The notes beneath the pieces were generated by a model that saw nothing but the letters and a program-made list of their open reading frames with translations, did not search any database and was not told where the DNA came from. A program made the position numbers and the translations under genes. From positions 69,794,926 to 69,858,925 of the forward strand of contig CM049309.1 in NCBI GenBank assembly GCA_026874595.1: 64,000 nucleotides of DNA. Reading direction: 5' to 3'. Shown one piece after another: positions 1 through 10,600 of this stretch. The stretch's first letter is position 1; each line of letters opens with the position of its first letter. Source of the stretch: Sipunculus nudus. Lineage: Eukaryota; Annelida; Sipuncula; Golfingiida; Sipunculidae.

Positions 1-1195
1 ATTAGAACATTAAAGCATGTCTCCTGCAGCTGGATGACTGATAAATCCTTTTTGTTTTTATTAAGAGGATGCTGAGTTAAATTTGACTTGGGCATGATTC
101 CTTTAATTAACATATATAGCCTAATTTAATCCATTTTTAACAGAATTTCATGGGTTTTATATGTTATGATTATGCTATGAACTTAATAACCTAAGAGACA
201 AAAGATTTAAATATCCATAATATGATGTCTGTCTCATTGTAGATTTTGTGTTTTGAACACTGTGACTGATTACATCATAGATGTGTAATATATTAATTTT
301 TTTTATATCCATATGCCTGGGATCTTGTTGATTTTATATTTGGAACAAACTTAATGTTTTCTCTTATTTTGTTTTTGCTACACCTACACAAGGAGGTATA
401 ATTTTTTTTTTCATCATTTGTCTACTGGTTGGTTGGTTTACAAAAAAGTTTGATTAGGATGATGGGCAGAGGTATATATGCTTATGTGGCCTCTGGCTGC
501 TCTCTAAGTCTGACATGTTGTTGTGGATCTGCCATAAATGTTATCTGTATAGTATCAAGTTGAATCTTTCATTGTACTTAAATTCAGGCTATGTTCTTTG
601 GGGCTGTCATGAAAAAATTGGGTGATCAGCTTATGTGGATTGACAAAATCAATCAATGGCAGTAACATGAATTACTATTAACCCTTTACTGTTTACAGGT
701 GAAGTAAAGATCACTAAGAACTGGCACCATGATCTCCCTCATATGGATATGATTCTCTTAGGTCAAACATACTGCATAATTATTTCCAGTTCTAAAAATT
801 CCAAAAAACATACATCAAACCCTCTCTGTAGGAACTGTTGAAAATTTGGTAATATATATAATAGTTATAACAAAAGCTGAGAAAGATATTTCCTGTAATG
901 TTAATATAAAGAGTGCCAGAATTCAGTCTTTACATACTGGTACCAAAGAGAAAACAATCAGTATGAACACTTCTGTCCATACCTTTGCCAATTATGTTTT
1001 TTTCCCTGTCCTGGTTGGAGGTCAAATGCAAGAAAAGCTTTGCATTTTATATTGTTTAATCCACAAAATTATGCTAAAATATTCTGAATCCATTTTTGAA
1101 TATTTAAGAATATTTGTTTAAAACTTGAATACATTTAATGAGGTTTTTTTTTTATCAGAATGTGCCTTCATTTGTACTTACTGTTATAAAAAATA
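1..1195. other. gene-free AT-rich DNA
   Basis: Low-complexity AT-rich sequence. Open frames are short, have no recognisable protein pattern and no splice context. I see no gene, RNA or clear repeat here. Confidence 0.5.
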
Positions 1196-1375
1196 TACAG
1201 TGGAACCCCACAATTACGTCCACCTTGGGGACTGTCCAAGGTGGTCATAATTTGGGGGTGGTCGTATTTGTGAAATTCTAAGTTACCAGGACCATATATT
1301 TGGGACCAAGTAAAAAGGTCATAATTATGGGGTAGTTACAATTGTGAGGTGGTCGCAAGGTGGGGTTCCACTATA
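1196..1375. mobile_element. MITE-like palindromic element flanked by TA
   Basis: The left end CAGTGGAACCCCAC and the right end GTGGGGTTCCACTA are inverted copies flanked by TA on both sides. The interior is also partly self-complementary (GTCCACCTTGGGG near the left, GGTGGTCGCAAGG near the right). There is no coding capacity. TA flanks and short terminal inverted repeats are typical of Tc1/mariner-mobilised MITEs. The family assignment is inference. Related elements lie at 16.64, 24.77 and 59.54 kb. Confidence 0.75.
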
Positions 1376-3094
1376 CATACAAGAGTCAGATGTATCCTTT
1401 ATATTTATATATTCACCAGAATTATACATGGTCAAAAATATTAAACTTAAGCATGACCTAAAACAGAACTTGGACTGAACTTCCAAGTTTTATGTACCAA
1501 ATAATATACAGTAATTTTTTACTTCACACTAGCACTTTTTCATGCAAAGTTTGTGTTTAAAAGCATTTGAATTTTGCACTTCCTTTTTGGGATATCCTGT
1601 AAAAACTTGAATTTCTGCACTGGATGGTAAAAATTCATGGTTTTTAAGCACCAGATGTGATGCCTCAGCTGAATAAACCTGCTGGTTCCAAAGTTTGATG
1701 GCACTTTCAGTGACTCTTGCAAAATTTTAGATAAAAGTTAAAACTAGATGTATTGTAAGTGTAACCTTGTAGATTTCCCATAGGTACTTATGGTGGCAAG
1801 ATTCTCAGGGGTATGGTTAAATAAAACTTTGTTCTTTTACCAGCAGTCACCACAGTGTAGACTTTGAACCTATCTTATGTTTTACAGTAAGGAATATTAA
1901 CTCACATGATTTAATTTTGCCATTCTTATTGAATCTTTTTTAAAGAATAGCTCATGTTGATGGTACTGTCAATTGATTGGAATGAGGGTGAAGGTAACCA
2001 TACAATATAAATGTTAATTTAATAATTACTATCTTGAGTTAAGGTTTTGAATGCGTAGGGCTGGTAAACTTGTGACATATAAATCATTAACAGCATAGGC
2101 TGATGATGGCCATAAAGATATCTTGCATGTGTATGCGTGTGGGTTGTGTTCATGTAATGGCACTCATGTTTACTTGGATTCCTCTGTATGCTCTTCAGAC
2201 CTCTTTCCTGGACATTCAGGATTCCCTATAGGAAATAAGATCCATATTTAGAGTCCCAGTAATGTAGACAATCTATTTGCTTGCCATCATTTGTCCACAA
2301 GGACCAGTCTCTAGTCTGGATAGCCAGAGGTAAATTGACATATAACAGGAAGGGGTCTGCAAGCAAGCGTAAAGATGTCTATCTATAATATGCTAAAAAA
2401 TACAGCATTCTTGACATGTTAGTTGAATCTTCCACAACTCAAAACATTTGTACTGGGGTGCAATATAATTATATTATTCCTACTTTTGTTAAGGATATTC
2501 ACTGTGTATGTAAAATATGTTTTTGTTAATTTTCTGCTTAATGTTATTGGGTGGGGTTTTATCAAATTGTCTATTTAATCAAATTAGTGACTTGACATAA
2601 TCTTACATGGTGAGAGATTATTTATTATCCATCCCTCTTTGTACTGATGTAATCAGATAATTTTATGTTAATGTGTAATTTTAATAATTTTGAAGAAATA
2701 ATTCATGAAGGATTTTTTTTATGTTTCCATAATATTAAATGCACACTTTTAATATGGACTAGTCTGAACAACATTAGTCATACTGGTAATCATACTGGGG
2801 ACCGGATTGAGTACCCAATTAGTACTTAACAACATAGGCAGAGTGGAAAGTAAAAAAATCTCTCTATATATATGGAACACCATTAGTTTATTGCATTCTG
2901 TTTCAATCATGTATTCATCCATCATCACCCTTCTCTTGTCTGAACACGTCAGATGTAAACAAATATCTGTGTTTATTGTCACCTCGATGGTCAAGAGATA
3001 AACAATTGGCCCATTTTACACCATGCTCTGCATTTATTCTGTATGTACATACTATCAGGAGTTAGCTACAACAAAACATTAAATTATAACATTT

Positions 3095-3096
<2 letters not shown>
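1376..3096. other. gene-free DNA with one diverged dispersed-repeat copy
   Basis: No gene is visible. Around 1955-2040 there is a diverged copy of a short dispersed repeat (ACTGTCAATTGATTGG...GGTGAAGGTAACCATA) that also occurs near 8220, 31650 and 33155. The rest is unremarkable. Confidence 0.4.

Positions 3097-3142
<46 letters not shown>
3097..3142. repeat. (TA)n microsatellite
   Basis: Uninterrupted TA dinucleotides for about 23 units. Confidence 0.97.
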
Positions 3143-3147
<5 letters not shown>

Positions 3148-3696
3148 TATCATGTATGTATATAACATAAAAAGCACTGCAGTTTACAGAAGAAGCACAG
3201 ACTAGTCCATGGCACTCAGTTAAGATCATCTGCAAAGTTCATCAAGTGTGGGCTTTCCCACAAGGGTCTACTTAACAAGCTGACTAAGCTAGCAAACTAA
3301 GCAGGCCTCTTTAAGTGCAAATCTTTAGGTGACTGACAACTGGAATTCTTCATAAAAATATAATTTCTGGTGCAGTGTGCATGTTGTATTTACAGTTTGT
3401 GCTTTTTATTGAATTCTTCTATGTTCAGTCAGGGTTTAATCTTTGGCAGTCTTTTCACCAAGCTTGCCACTATATCAATTTCCTCAAGGACTAGATATTA
3501 CACACCAATGATTTTAAGCCAAAACTCAAGGAGACATACTACCATGCTCTAGCTTTGCATTTAAAGCAGCAGAGGACTTAGCCCAAATAAATATCTGGAG
3601 AAAACTAAGCAACTAAAAGACCTGGGATCAGTCGATGTGCAGCAGACGTATCCAGTGCGATGGGAAGCCAGAGTGGAGTCCAGGGTGCAACGTGTA

Positions 3697-3702
3697 TTTA
3701 TT
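3697..3702 (-). promoter_or_regulatory. polyadenylation signal AATAAA of the polyprotein gene
   Basis: The minus strand reads AATAAA here, about 36 bases past the TGA stop of the polyprotein gene. This would give a very short 3'UTR. It is the nearest canonical signal, and I did not identify the cleavage site. Confidence 0.55.
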
Positions 3703-3737
3703 ATTGGTGATCCACATGATCAGCCACGAGTCAGGAA

Positions 3738-6299
3738 TCACTGGCTGGTGACTGGGGTCTCCTTCGTGGCTGCCCCCTTCACCGGTGTTTCTTCCTTAAT
3801 TCCCCAGACTTTTTTATTTTTACTAACGTTAGGACTGTTTTTCTTGATCCATGCCATGTCACCACCCCATTTTTTGTCTTTAGCTACCTTTTCATCAGCA
3901 ACTACTTTTCCCTGCTTGGATTTTAACTCTTCTTCATGACTTTTTTTGTCCTTTTCTTGGTCCCTCTTAATCCAAGCCATATCTTGGCCCCATTTCTTAT
4001 CCGCGGAATCGCGCTTCATCCACTGCATATCTGAACCCCATGATTTTTTATCTTTATTGGTGTCCCGTTTAATCCAAGCCATGTCTTTGGAATTAAAGTG
4101 AGGCCCACTTGACCGTTTTTTTATCCAGGCCATATCTTGACCCCACTTCTTATCTGAACCACCACGTTTAATCCACGCCATGTCCTGGCCCCATTTTTTG
4201 TCAGGACCATTTGGCCCATTCCTTTTTATCCAGGCCATATCCTCCCCCCATTTTTTATTTGGTCCATTTCTCTTTATCCAGGCCATATCCTCTCCCCATT
4301 TCTTATCTGGGCCATTTCTCTTAATCCAGGCCATATCTTGTCCCCATTTCTTATCTGGGCCATTTCTCTTAATCCAGGCCATATCCTGGCCCCATTTCTT
4401 ATCTGGACCATTTCGTTTTATCCAGGCCATGTCTTGTCCCCATTTCTTTTCTGGACCATCTCTCTTTATCCAAGCCATATCCTCTCCCCATTTTTTATCT
4501 GGACCATTTCTTTTAATCCAGGCCATATCCTCCCCCCATTTTTTGTCTGGGCCATCAGGGCCATTCCTTTTAATCCAGGCCATATCTTGCCCCCATTTCT
4601 TATCAGGACCATCTGGGCCATTTCTCTTAATCCAAGCCATGTCCTGTCCCCATTTTTTCTCCGGACCATCCCTTTTTATCCAGGCCATATCTTGTCCCCA
4701 CTTTTTGTCTGGACCATTTCTCTTTATCCAGGCCATGTCCTCTCCCCATTTTTTATCTGGGCCATCTTGACCATTTCGCTTTATCCAAGCCATGTCTTGA
4801 CCCCATTTCTTGTTTTGTCCATTTCTTTTAATCCAGGCCATATCTTGTCCCCATTTCTTGTCTGGACTGTCTGGACCATTTCTCTTTATCCAAGCCATGT
4901 CTTGACCCCATTTTTTGTCTGGACCATCAGGGCCATTTCTTTTAATCCAGGCCATATCTTGGCCCCATTTCTTATCTGGGTCATTTCTCTTTATCCAGGC
5001 CATATCTTGGCCCCATTTCTTGTCTGGCCCATTTCTCTTTATCCATGCCATGTCCTGTCCCCATTTTTTATCAGGATTTCTCTTTATCCAAGACATGTCC
5101 TGGCCCCATCTCTTCATCCAGGACATGTCTTCACCCCATCTTTTCTCTCCTTCTCCCCTCTTGATCCATGCCATATCCTGTCCCCATTTCTTGTCATTGG
5201 CATTCCTTTTTATCCAAGACATGTCTGAGCCCCAGTTTTTCTTATCTTTATCTGCCTCTCTTTCAGTTACATGATGTTCACTGGCACTGGAGACATCTCG
5301 TCTTACTCTGACTGGTCCACTTCGCTTGAACCATTCACTATTAGCAGAGGTCCACATTCTCTTGTGGGCATAGGGTGGAACACGTTTGACCCAGTCAATA
5401 CTATCAGGATCAAAATTTCTCTTTTCCAGCCAGTCCAAGTCCGTATTTAGTGGTACATATGACCCAGTGCGCTTCAACCATCCGATAGAATCAGCATCAA
5501 AGGGTGCTCGTTTCAGCCAATCACTATTAGCCACAGACCACATACGTTTCTCAAGTGGTTTTTCATCATAAAAATCTTGGTCAGAGCTGCGTTTCAGCCA
5601 GGCAAGAGCATCCTGCCTGGGCCAGTCCCGTTTACGAAGCCACTGACTGTTGGCATATTTCCAGATCCTCTTTTCCAGATCGGGGTTGGACCTTTTTCGC
5701 TCATCCAGCCAAGCAGCATCAAAGGTATCCCAGCCCTTCTGTGCATCTCTTCGTACCCTTTTACTATGGTCTGCAAGCACTATGTCAAAGGAGCCAGAAA
5801 AACCACTGCCATCTGGTTTGACCATCACTGTTGGAGCTTCAAAAGAGGAAGGGACATCTCCAGCATCATTTGGCATCACCAGGATTTCAGAAGACAGCTC
5901 TTGGTGCTGGGGGCTGGCCACTTTCACAGCAACACTGAATGGAATGTGTTTAGTGGACTTACCTGGCAGCCATGTGGAAAATGAGTAACTGCCATCAGGT
6001 CCACTGACCACTGCACTGTGGCATCCAGCTTCTACCCCATCGTTTTGGAGAATATTTAAGTGCCACACATCTATCCTAGCATCTGACACAAGTGCACAGT
6101 TTTCATCCCTGACATGACCATGTACAGTCACTTTTGGGCCCTGTTTATCCAGCATGTCACATTCTTTCTCCAGTAAAGGTCCACTGATGGATTGTACACT
6201 GTGTCCAAACTGAGGTGTTGGACTGCATGTCTTTACCTCAGCGGCCGCAATGGACACCCACAGGAGAATTATCGTACCTACCAGGCAGGAGTGAGCCAT
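3738..6299 (-). CDS. secreted multi-copy WGxDMxW peptide precursor with an intradiol-dioxygenase-like N-terminal domain
   Basis: 853-residue secreted precursor in one exon. Residues 1-20 form a signal peptide (hydrophobic 6-19, likely cut after AAA). Residues about 40-176 resemble intradiol ring-cleavage dioxygenases: a GHVRDENCALVSDARIDVWH strand pair, SGPDGSYSFSTWLPG, then KHIPFSVAVKVASPQ, which aligns with the family's RPAHIHFKV region. The second His of that HxH pair is Pro, and the two Tyr iron ligands are not apparent, so catalysis is doubtful. RVRR sites at 181-184 and 331-334 bound a cassette of eight different Trp peptides. From residue 355, 26 copies of W-G-x-D-M-x-W-I/M (16 are exactly WGQDMAWI) plus one Phe-for-Trp copy are separated by KK and KR. 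No Gly precedes the dibasic sites, so no C-terminal amidation is predicted. The start codon has a GCCATGG context. The layout says neuropeptide or other secreted-peptide polyprotein; the receptor and function are unknown. Confidence 0.93.
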   Translation of the reverse strand: MAHSCLVGTIILLWVSIAAAEVKTCSPTPQFGHSVQSISGPLLEKECDMLDKQGPKVTVHGHVRDENCALVSDARIDVWHLNILQNDGVEAGCHSAVVSGPDGSYSFSTWLPGKSTKHIPFSVAVKVASPQHQELSSEILVMPNDAGDVPSSFEAPTVMVKPDGSGFSGSFDIVLADHSKRVRRDAQKGWDTFDAAWLDERKRSNPDLEKRIWKYANSQWLRKRDWPRQDALAWLKRSSDQDFYDEKPLEKRMWSVANSDWLKRAPFDADSIGWLKRTGSYVPLNTDLDWLEKRNFDPDSIDWVKRVPPYAHKRMWTSANSEWFKRSGPVRVRRDVSSASEHHVTEREADKDKKNWGSDMSWIKRNANDKKWGQDMAWIKRGEGEKRWGEDMSWMKRWGQDMSWIKRNPDKKWGQDMAWIKRNGPDKKWGQDMAWIKRNDPDKKWGQDMAWIKRNGPDGPDKKWGQDMAWIKRNGPDSPDKKWGQDMAWIKRNGQNKKWGQDMAWIKRNGQDGPDKKWGEDMAWIKRNGPDKKWGQDMAWIKRDGPEKKWGQDMAWIKRNGPDGPDKKWGQDMAWIKRNGPDGPDKKWGEDMAWIKRNGPDKKWGEDMAWIKRDGPEKKWGQDMAWIKRNGPDKKWGQDMAWIKRNGPDKKWGQDMAWIKRNGPDKKWGEDMAWIKRNGPNKKWGEDMAWIKRNGPNGPDKKWGQDMAWIKRGGSDKKWGQDMAWIKKRSSGPHFNSKDMAWIKRDTNKDKKSWGSDMQWMKRDSADKKWGQDMAWIKRDQEKDKKSHEEELKSKQGKVVADEKVAKDKKWGGDMAWIKKNSPNVSKNKKVWGIKEETPVKGAATKETPVTSQ
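3840..5237 (-). repeat. coding tandem repeat of 48/57 bp encoding WGxDMxW peptides
   Basis: Within the precursor, 27 peptide units are laid out as spacer (NGPD or NGPDGPD), KK, WGQDMAWI, KR. The commonest DNA unit is 48 bp, and a 57 bp form carries an extra GPD triplet pair. Copies 5-23 are nearly identical. Edge copies are divergent: WGSDMSWI first, then late copies FNSKDMAWI, WGSDMQWM and WGGDMAWI. The antisense strand of this array also reads open for long stretches. That follows from the repeat composition and is not a gene. Confidence 0.95.
5298..5747 (-). other. N-terminal cassette of eight non-identical Trp peptides (residues 185-334)
   Basis: Between the two RVRR-D sites the precursor encodes eight different peptides with a Trp one residue before the basic site: WDTFDAAWLDER, IWKYANSQWL, DWPRQDALAWL, MWSVANSDWL, APFDADSIGWL, TGSYVPLNTDLDWLE, NFDPDSIDWV and MWTSANSEWF. 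Four have two Trp separated by exactly six residues. All end Trp-hydrophobic (Leu, Val or Phe), matching the Trp-Ile/Met ends of the main repeat. This suggests the two peptide classes share an origin. The relationship is inference. Confidence 0.8.
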
Positions 6300-6379
6300 G
6301 GCCTGAAAGGAGGCACTATGGCCTTGTGTATTCGGTAAACTTCGTCTTGTAGACTGATTATATCACTTCTCCCTGGATT
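6300..6379 (-). other. 5'UTR segment of the polyprotein exon with its 3' splice site
   Basis: Just upstream of the start codon the minus strand reads TTTTTGCAG then AATCC, a good polypyrimidine-AG acceptor. The exon would start at 6379 and give 80 bases of 5'UTR before the ATG. A second, weaker acceptor (CCTTTCAG) lies only three bases before the ATG. So at least one further upstream non-coding exon is expected. Confidence 0.6.
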
Positions 6380-7256
6380 CTGCAAAAAGAAAACACAGAT
6401 AATAGTACAAAAGGTAAACATCAAAGAATCCCTGCTATTTTTTCACAATACATCACACTACAACAAACGGTTATGATTATGCTTCATGGCATGAAGATGT
6501 AAAGTTTTCCCTACAAATGATACAGAAACTATGATACAGGGAGTATGATTTCTCTAACCTGAAAATTTTCATTTACATATGACTAAAAACTTCAGTCCCT
6601 GAAGATTATTAAAAATCTATCTACATAAAATATGTAACTATCATATTACTGCTACATGACTGCTACTGTCAAAAGAAATCTGAAGAAATACTGCTATCTT
6701 GAAAGAATGAAAGAAGTACTAAGCCTGCGAGTAAAAATATAAGGAAGCTGCCTTGAAAATGATATGTGTGTGCTCCACAGAGAATGAATGATTGTAAAAT
6801 CCTACACAAGGAAATACCAGGCTAAAGAGTCCCTAACAATAATTCTTTGCAGAAGACCATGGTGACAGAGTACTGGTAGCTGTCGTAATGAGGAGATTTC
6901 TCAGCTGGATGGGTTCTGGATCTAGATCTAAATGTCATGGCTTTCTGCTTCTAACATGTTATACCCTTTGAGATCATGCATTCCTCATGATAACATGATT
7001 ACAGATTTTTAATATATATTTTCCCCAACAATGAATGTGCCCACAGACACAATGTTTTGCTGGTAGTAATTCAATAATCCTGTACATTTTTTTTGGTCTT
7101 TTTCTGGTTTAACCATGTTTTCTTTTTCCTTGTACAACCAGACAGCTGTTGTCTTTATATGGTCAAGAACCCACTGATATTCTTTTTAAAACATATTTTG
7201 CAACTGACTGTCAATCCACTTCTTTGCTTAATACCTTGAAATTAATGTATGAGTAC

Positions 7257-7606
7257 TGTTACGGGGTGACATAAAAGCGGACCGAACTGTCTTGCAGGTG
7301 AAGCTTGCTTTTCTGGTGAAGCGGTTGGAACGCCAGACATGTGCACCACAGACATGTGTACGAATCCCAGATCAGCCAAATATTTTCCCCTGAGCAATCT
7401 GTCTTTGTAACGAATGGGGGCTCGTCCGGGATGATGGCAAACTTTGTGGCCCGGGGAATGGTGGTTTGAAGTAATTGGGAAATTACCACCACCTAGTTCA
7501 CTGAAGGTGTAAGTCTTGTTCTGATAGCAGAATGCTCTTTAGAGGGGAGTGTTACAGGGTGACATAAAAGCGGACCAAACTGTCTCGCTAGTGAAGCTTG
7601 CTTTTC
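7257..7606 (+). mobile_element. miniature LTR retrotransposon (TRIM-like) with tRNA-Pro type primer-binding site
   Basis: A 5' LTR of about 155 bp begins TGTTACGGGG and ends near GTAACGA at 7412. At 7415-7432 follows TGGGGGCTCGTCCGGGAT, the 18-base complement of the tRNA-Pro 3' end used as primer-binding site by many retroelements. After only ~120 bases comes a purine tract, TTTAGAGGGGAG (7538-7549). A second copy of the LTR start (TGTTACAGGG, from 7550) matches the first for ~57 bases and then diverges. No gag or pol is present. The order LTR, PBS, PPT, LTR with almost no interior is that of a terminal-repeat retrotransposon in miniature or an internally deleted element. The 3' LTR is truncated. 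Confidence 0.8.
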
Positions 7607-10600
7607 TTGTATTGTTAAGTGGTGATTGTGGATATGCAGAAGAAACACTTTAGACATTTATAGTAGAAGGTATATTTTGTAAACAGAATTTTCTTTTGAA
7701 AACTGCATTAAGGTTTCTTTTTTTGGTGTATACTCTATCATACTTTTCAGAAATTGTTCTCTTTATATTTGCAGAATTAAAATTTTGTTTCAAATTTCCT
7801 TTGTTATATTTTTCCTGAACAATCCCTGAATATGTGAAGATGTATGTAGGAACTTTTTAAGTGTGGTAAGAACATGATGTGACAACACTTCACAACATTT
7901 TTTCAACCTAACAGCTTCAACTTCAAAGGAAAGTAATAAGACTATACTAAAACATAGTCTTTCTTCATACTCTGTGAAACAAGTTTGTAGAAAAAATAGA
8001 TATTCTGGTTTTTATAGTGCTTTCACTCTATAAAATATAGAGAAAATACTTTCAGTGCAGAGATGACATTGTAAGATTGAAGTCCATATACAGACAAAAT
8101 CTAATTAACCAATAACAGATTACTCTTCATTCAACTTATAGTCAATCACCAAATTACATGAAAGATATTGTGATACCAAAATCTCTTAAATGACCTATTT
8201 AATCCTAAGGTCATGGTCTGCTGATAGCACTGTCAAGTGAATGAGGATGAAGGTGTCTATATGACAAAATATGATGTGTTATAATGAAGCCTTCCAGAGG
8301 AAAAGGCATAGAAATGAAAAATGGCACTCAAGCCTCTGAATTTCAAGTTTAATATATTAGATTGTGAACAATAAAGAGCCCACCTCAGGTAATTTTTAAG
8401 TCTTGATAGTGAATTCTGGTGATCAGTTTAAAATTTTAAAATGTATGAGCTCACGGTTAATTTAATTCTGGGACCTTTGGCACTGCAGTGCATCATAAGT
8501 TAATGATGCCCACTCCTGTCACTTGAAATTTAAAAAACTAGCTATATACCAATCATTTCAACATGCGAGCTGTGATATCCAGTTTTTAAAAATGCATAAA
8601 ATTGCAGCCCCCATGAGCAAGAACCTGGGAGACAAACCTGTTAGGTATCTATAGAGGTCAGGGATGCAGATAAATTGTAATCCAATGAGAGTCTCCAGGT
8701 CATCTTTTGGTGGCAAGGGGACAAGTATGTAAAGTTTCAAAAGGAATAACACTTTTTTGGACCACACTAAAATCCTCAATTTATGGTAGGATGTAAACAC
8801 AGGTATTATTATTTAGCATTGTTTGTATATTAAGACTATTTAAGAATGTAATTATGTGCTAGGCCTGTTCTGACAGGTCAGATGTTCTGGTTTGTTCCTG
8901 TGTGTGTATAATAAATAACTGAGAGGTCTGTCATAGGTCACCTGAAATATTTCTCACCAGAAAGCTACCAGATGGCCCCTGTTCCTAGAAATCAAAAGAT
9001 GATATTACAGTGATGCAGAGAGTTAAAAGAAGGCTTTCTGGAGACACACTGAGGTAAATATAACAGGCACAGGTGGGGGATGTGTCAGGTATGAACCAAT
9101 GACGACATACCTGCCCTCTTTACAGCTGAGCCTGAAAATGCCACAACCTAGGACAATGTATGCCGATCAGATTTTCTGTCTCTATTAATACACTCATTTC
9201 ATTGATGAAAATGCCTGCCTTTTAGAACTTAAAAGTCAAAGAGGCCAATAAGAGGTTAAAAGTACACTTTGACATTTCCACATTATGTCTCTTATTCATT
9301 TTTTAATTACAATTTAGAGCTTAAGACATATATACAAGTATACAGTCCTGAGCTGTTTACATAATATTTGTAAATGAATCAAACTGCTAAAATGTATGTT
9401 TATTTTAAAATTTCTCCACTTCAGAGCTTAAATGTAATCTCTCATTCCCAGCAGATTTCTAAGATTAATTTAAGTGGCATCACTAAGAACTATTTAAGTT
9501 GCATCAAGAGTGTTTTATATTCATTTCTTGCATGGATCAAACACTAAATAAAGGGTCTCACAAATATTTTAAAGGTACTGGTATTAGCCACAGTGATGAA
9601 AGGCAAGTTTTGGCTCAAATACATTATTTTATTTATAATAAGAATCTAAGAACTTTGCAATTAAGATTCTAGATTAGAAAAAAAAATTACATATGATGTG
9701 TACTTTTTACTGTCAATTATAAGGTATCCTTAAGAAAGATTTATTAGTATAATTTTAATCCAGCATGAAAACCCATATAGTAATCATAAGAAGCCAAAAC
9801 TTCTCTCCTTGACATTAAAAGCTGATTTTGCATCGACAAAGAATGAAAAATGCCATATGTGAGATTAACTACAATTTAATGAAATAACACTCCCTGCATC
9901 TGCTCCCCCACACCTGAAGCTGCCGAACCCATAAACAATCTGGTCTACAATAAAAGAACAACAACAATGCCGCATGAAGAAATACTTCCTGTTGTCGATT
10001 TTTAGCAATACACAAGCTGGACATCACTCCAATGATTTTTTTTTGGTATATATTAATAATAGAAAAAAAAGAGGAATTTTACTTAGACTGAATCTGAGAC
10101 TGAAATCATTGCTAGACTCTGATAATATGACAAATAAATGCTGCATGTAAACAGGAAACTGCTGGTTTTTGTCCACCTGCACTTTCATTAAAATCCAACA
10201 TGTAATTTTCTTAAAATACCAGTAGTGATAAGAAACATCAACTATGCCTACTATGTTTACATGCCTGTAATTTTTTTTATAAATAAAAATTTTTGGCCAA
10301 ATTGGGTAAAATTGCAAAAAAATTGATGTTATATTCTATTGAACAAATTACATATTTATCTAGATGAAAACAGCAATTTTTTTATTATAATAATCAATAT
10401 TTATATTACAGTTTGTGAACAGAGCTACTGGCCCTTGTGTTATTAAAAATAAAAGCCAACATTTAGATTAACCAATGAAATATGCCCCTGTTCTAATGCT
10501 CATTCTGGCCTTTTCTTTTTTATTTGTTTACATAATTTCCTAGGTCTCTATTTTCAAATCACCACTGCAGTTGATTCACAGTGTTTTTCTTGTCAGGTGA

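Noticed and set aside
4180..5274. Long plus-strand open frames (196, 296 and 119 codons) rich in Phe, Ser, Pro and His
   Set aside because: They are antisense to the WGxDMxW coding array and exist only because the 48/57 bp unit lacks stops in those frames.
7259..7492. 77-codon minus-strand open frame
   Set aside because: It runs antisense across the LTR and PBS of the miniature retroelement, and its sequence is explained by that element.
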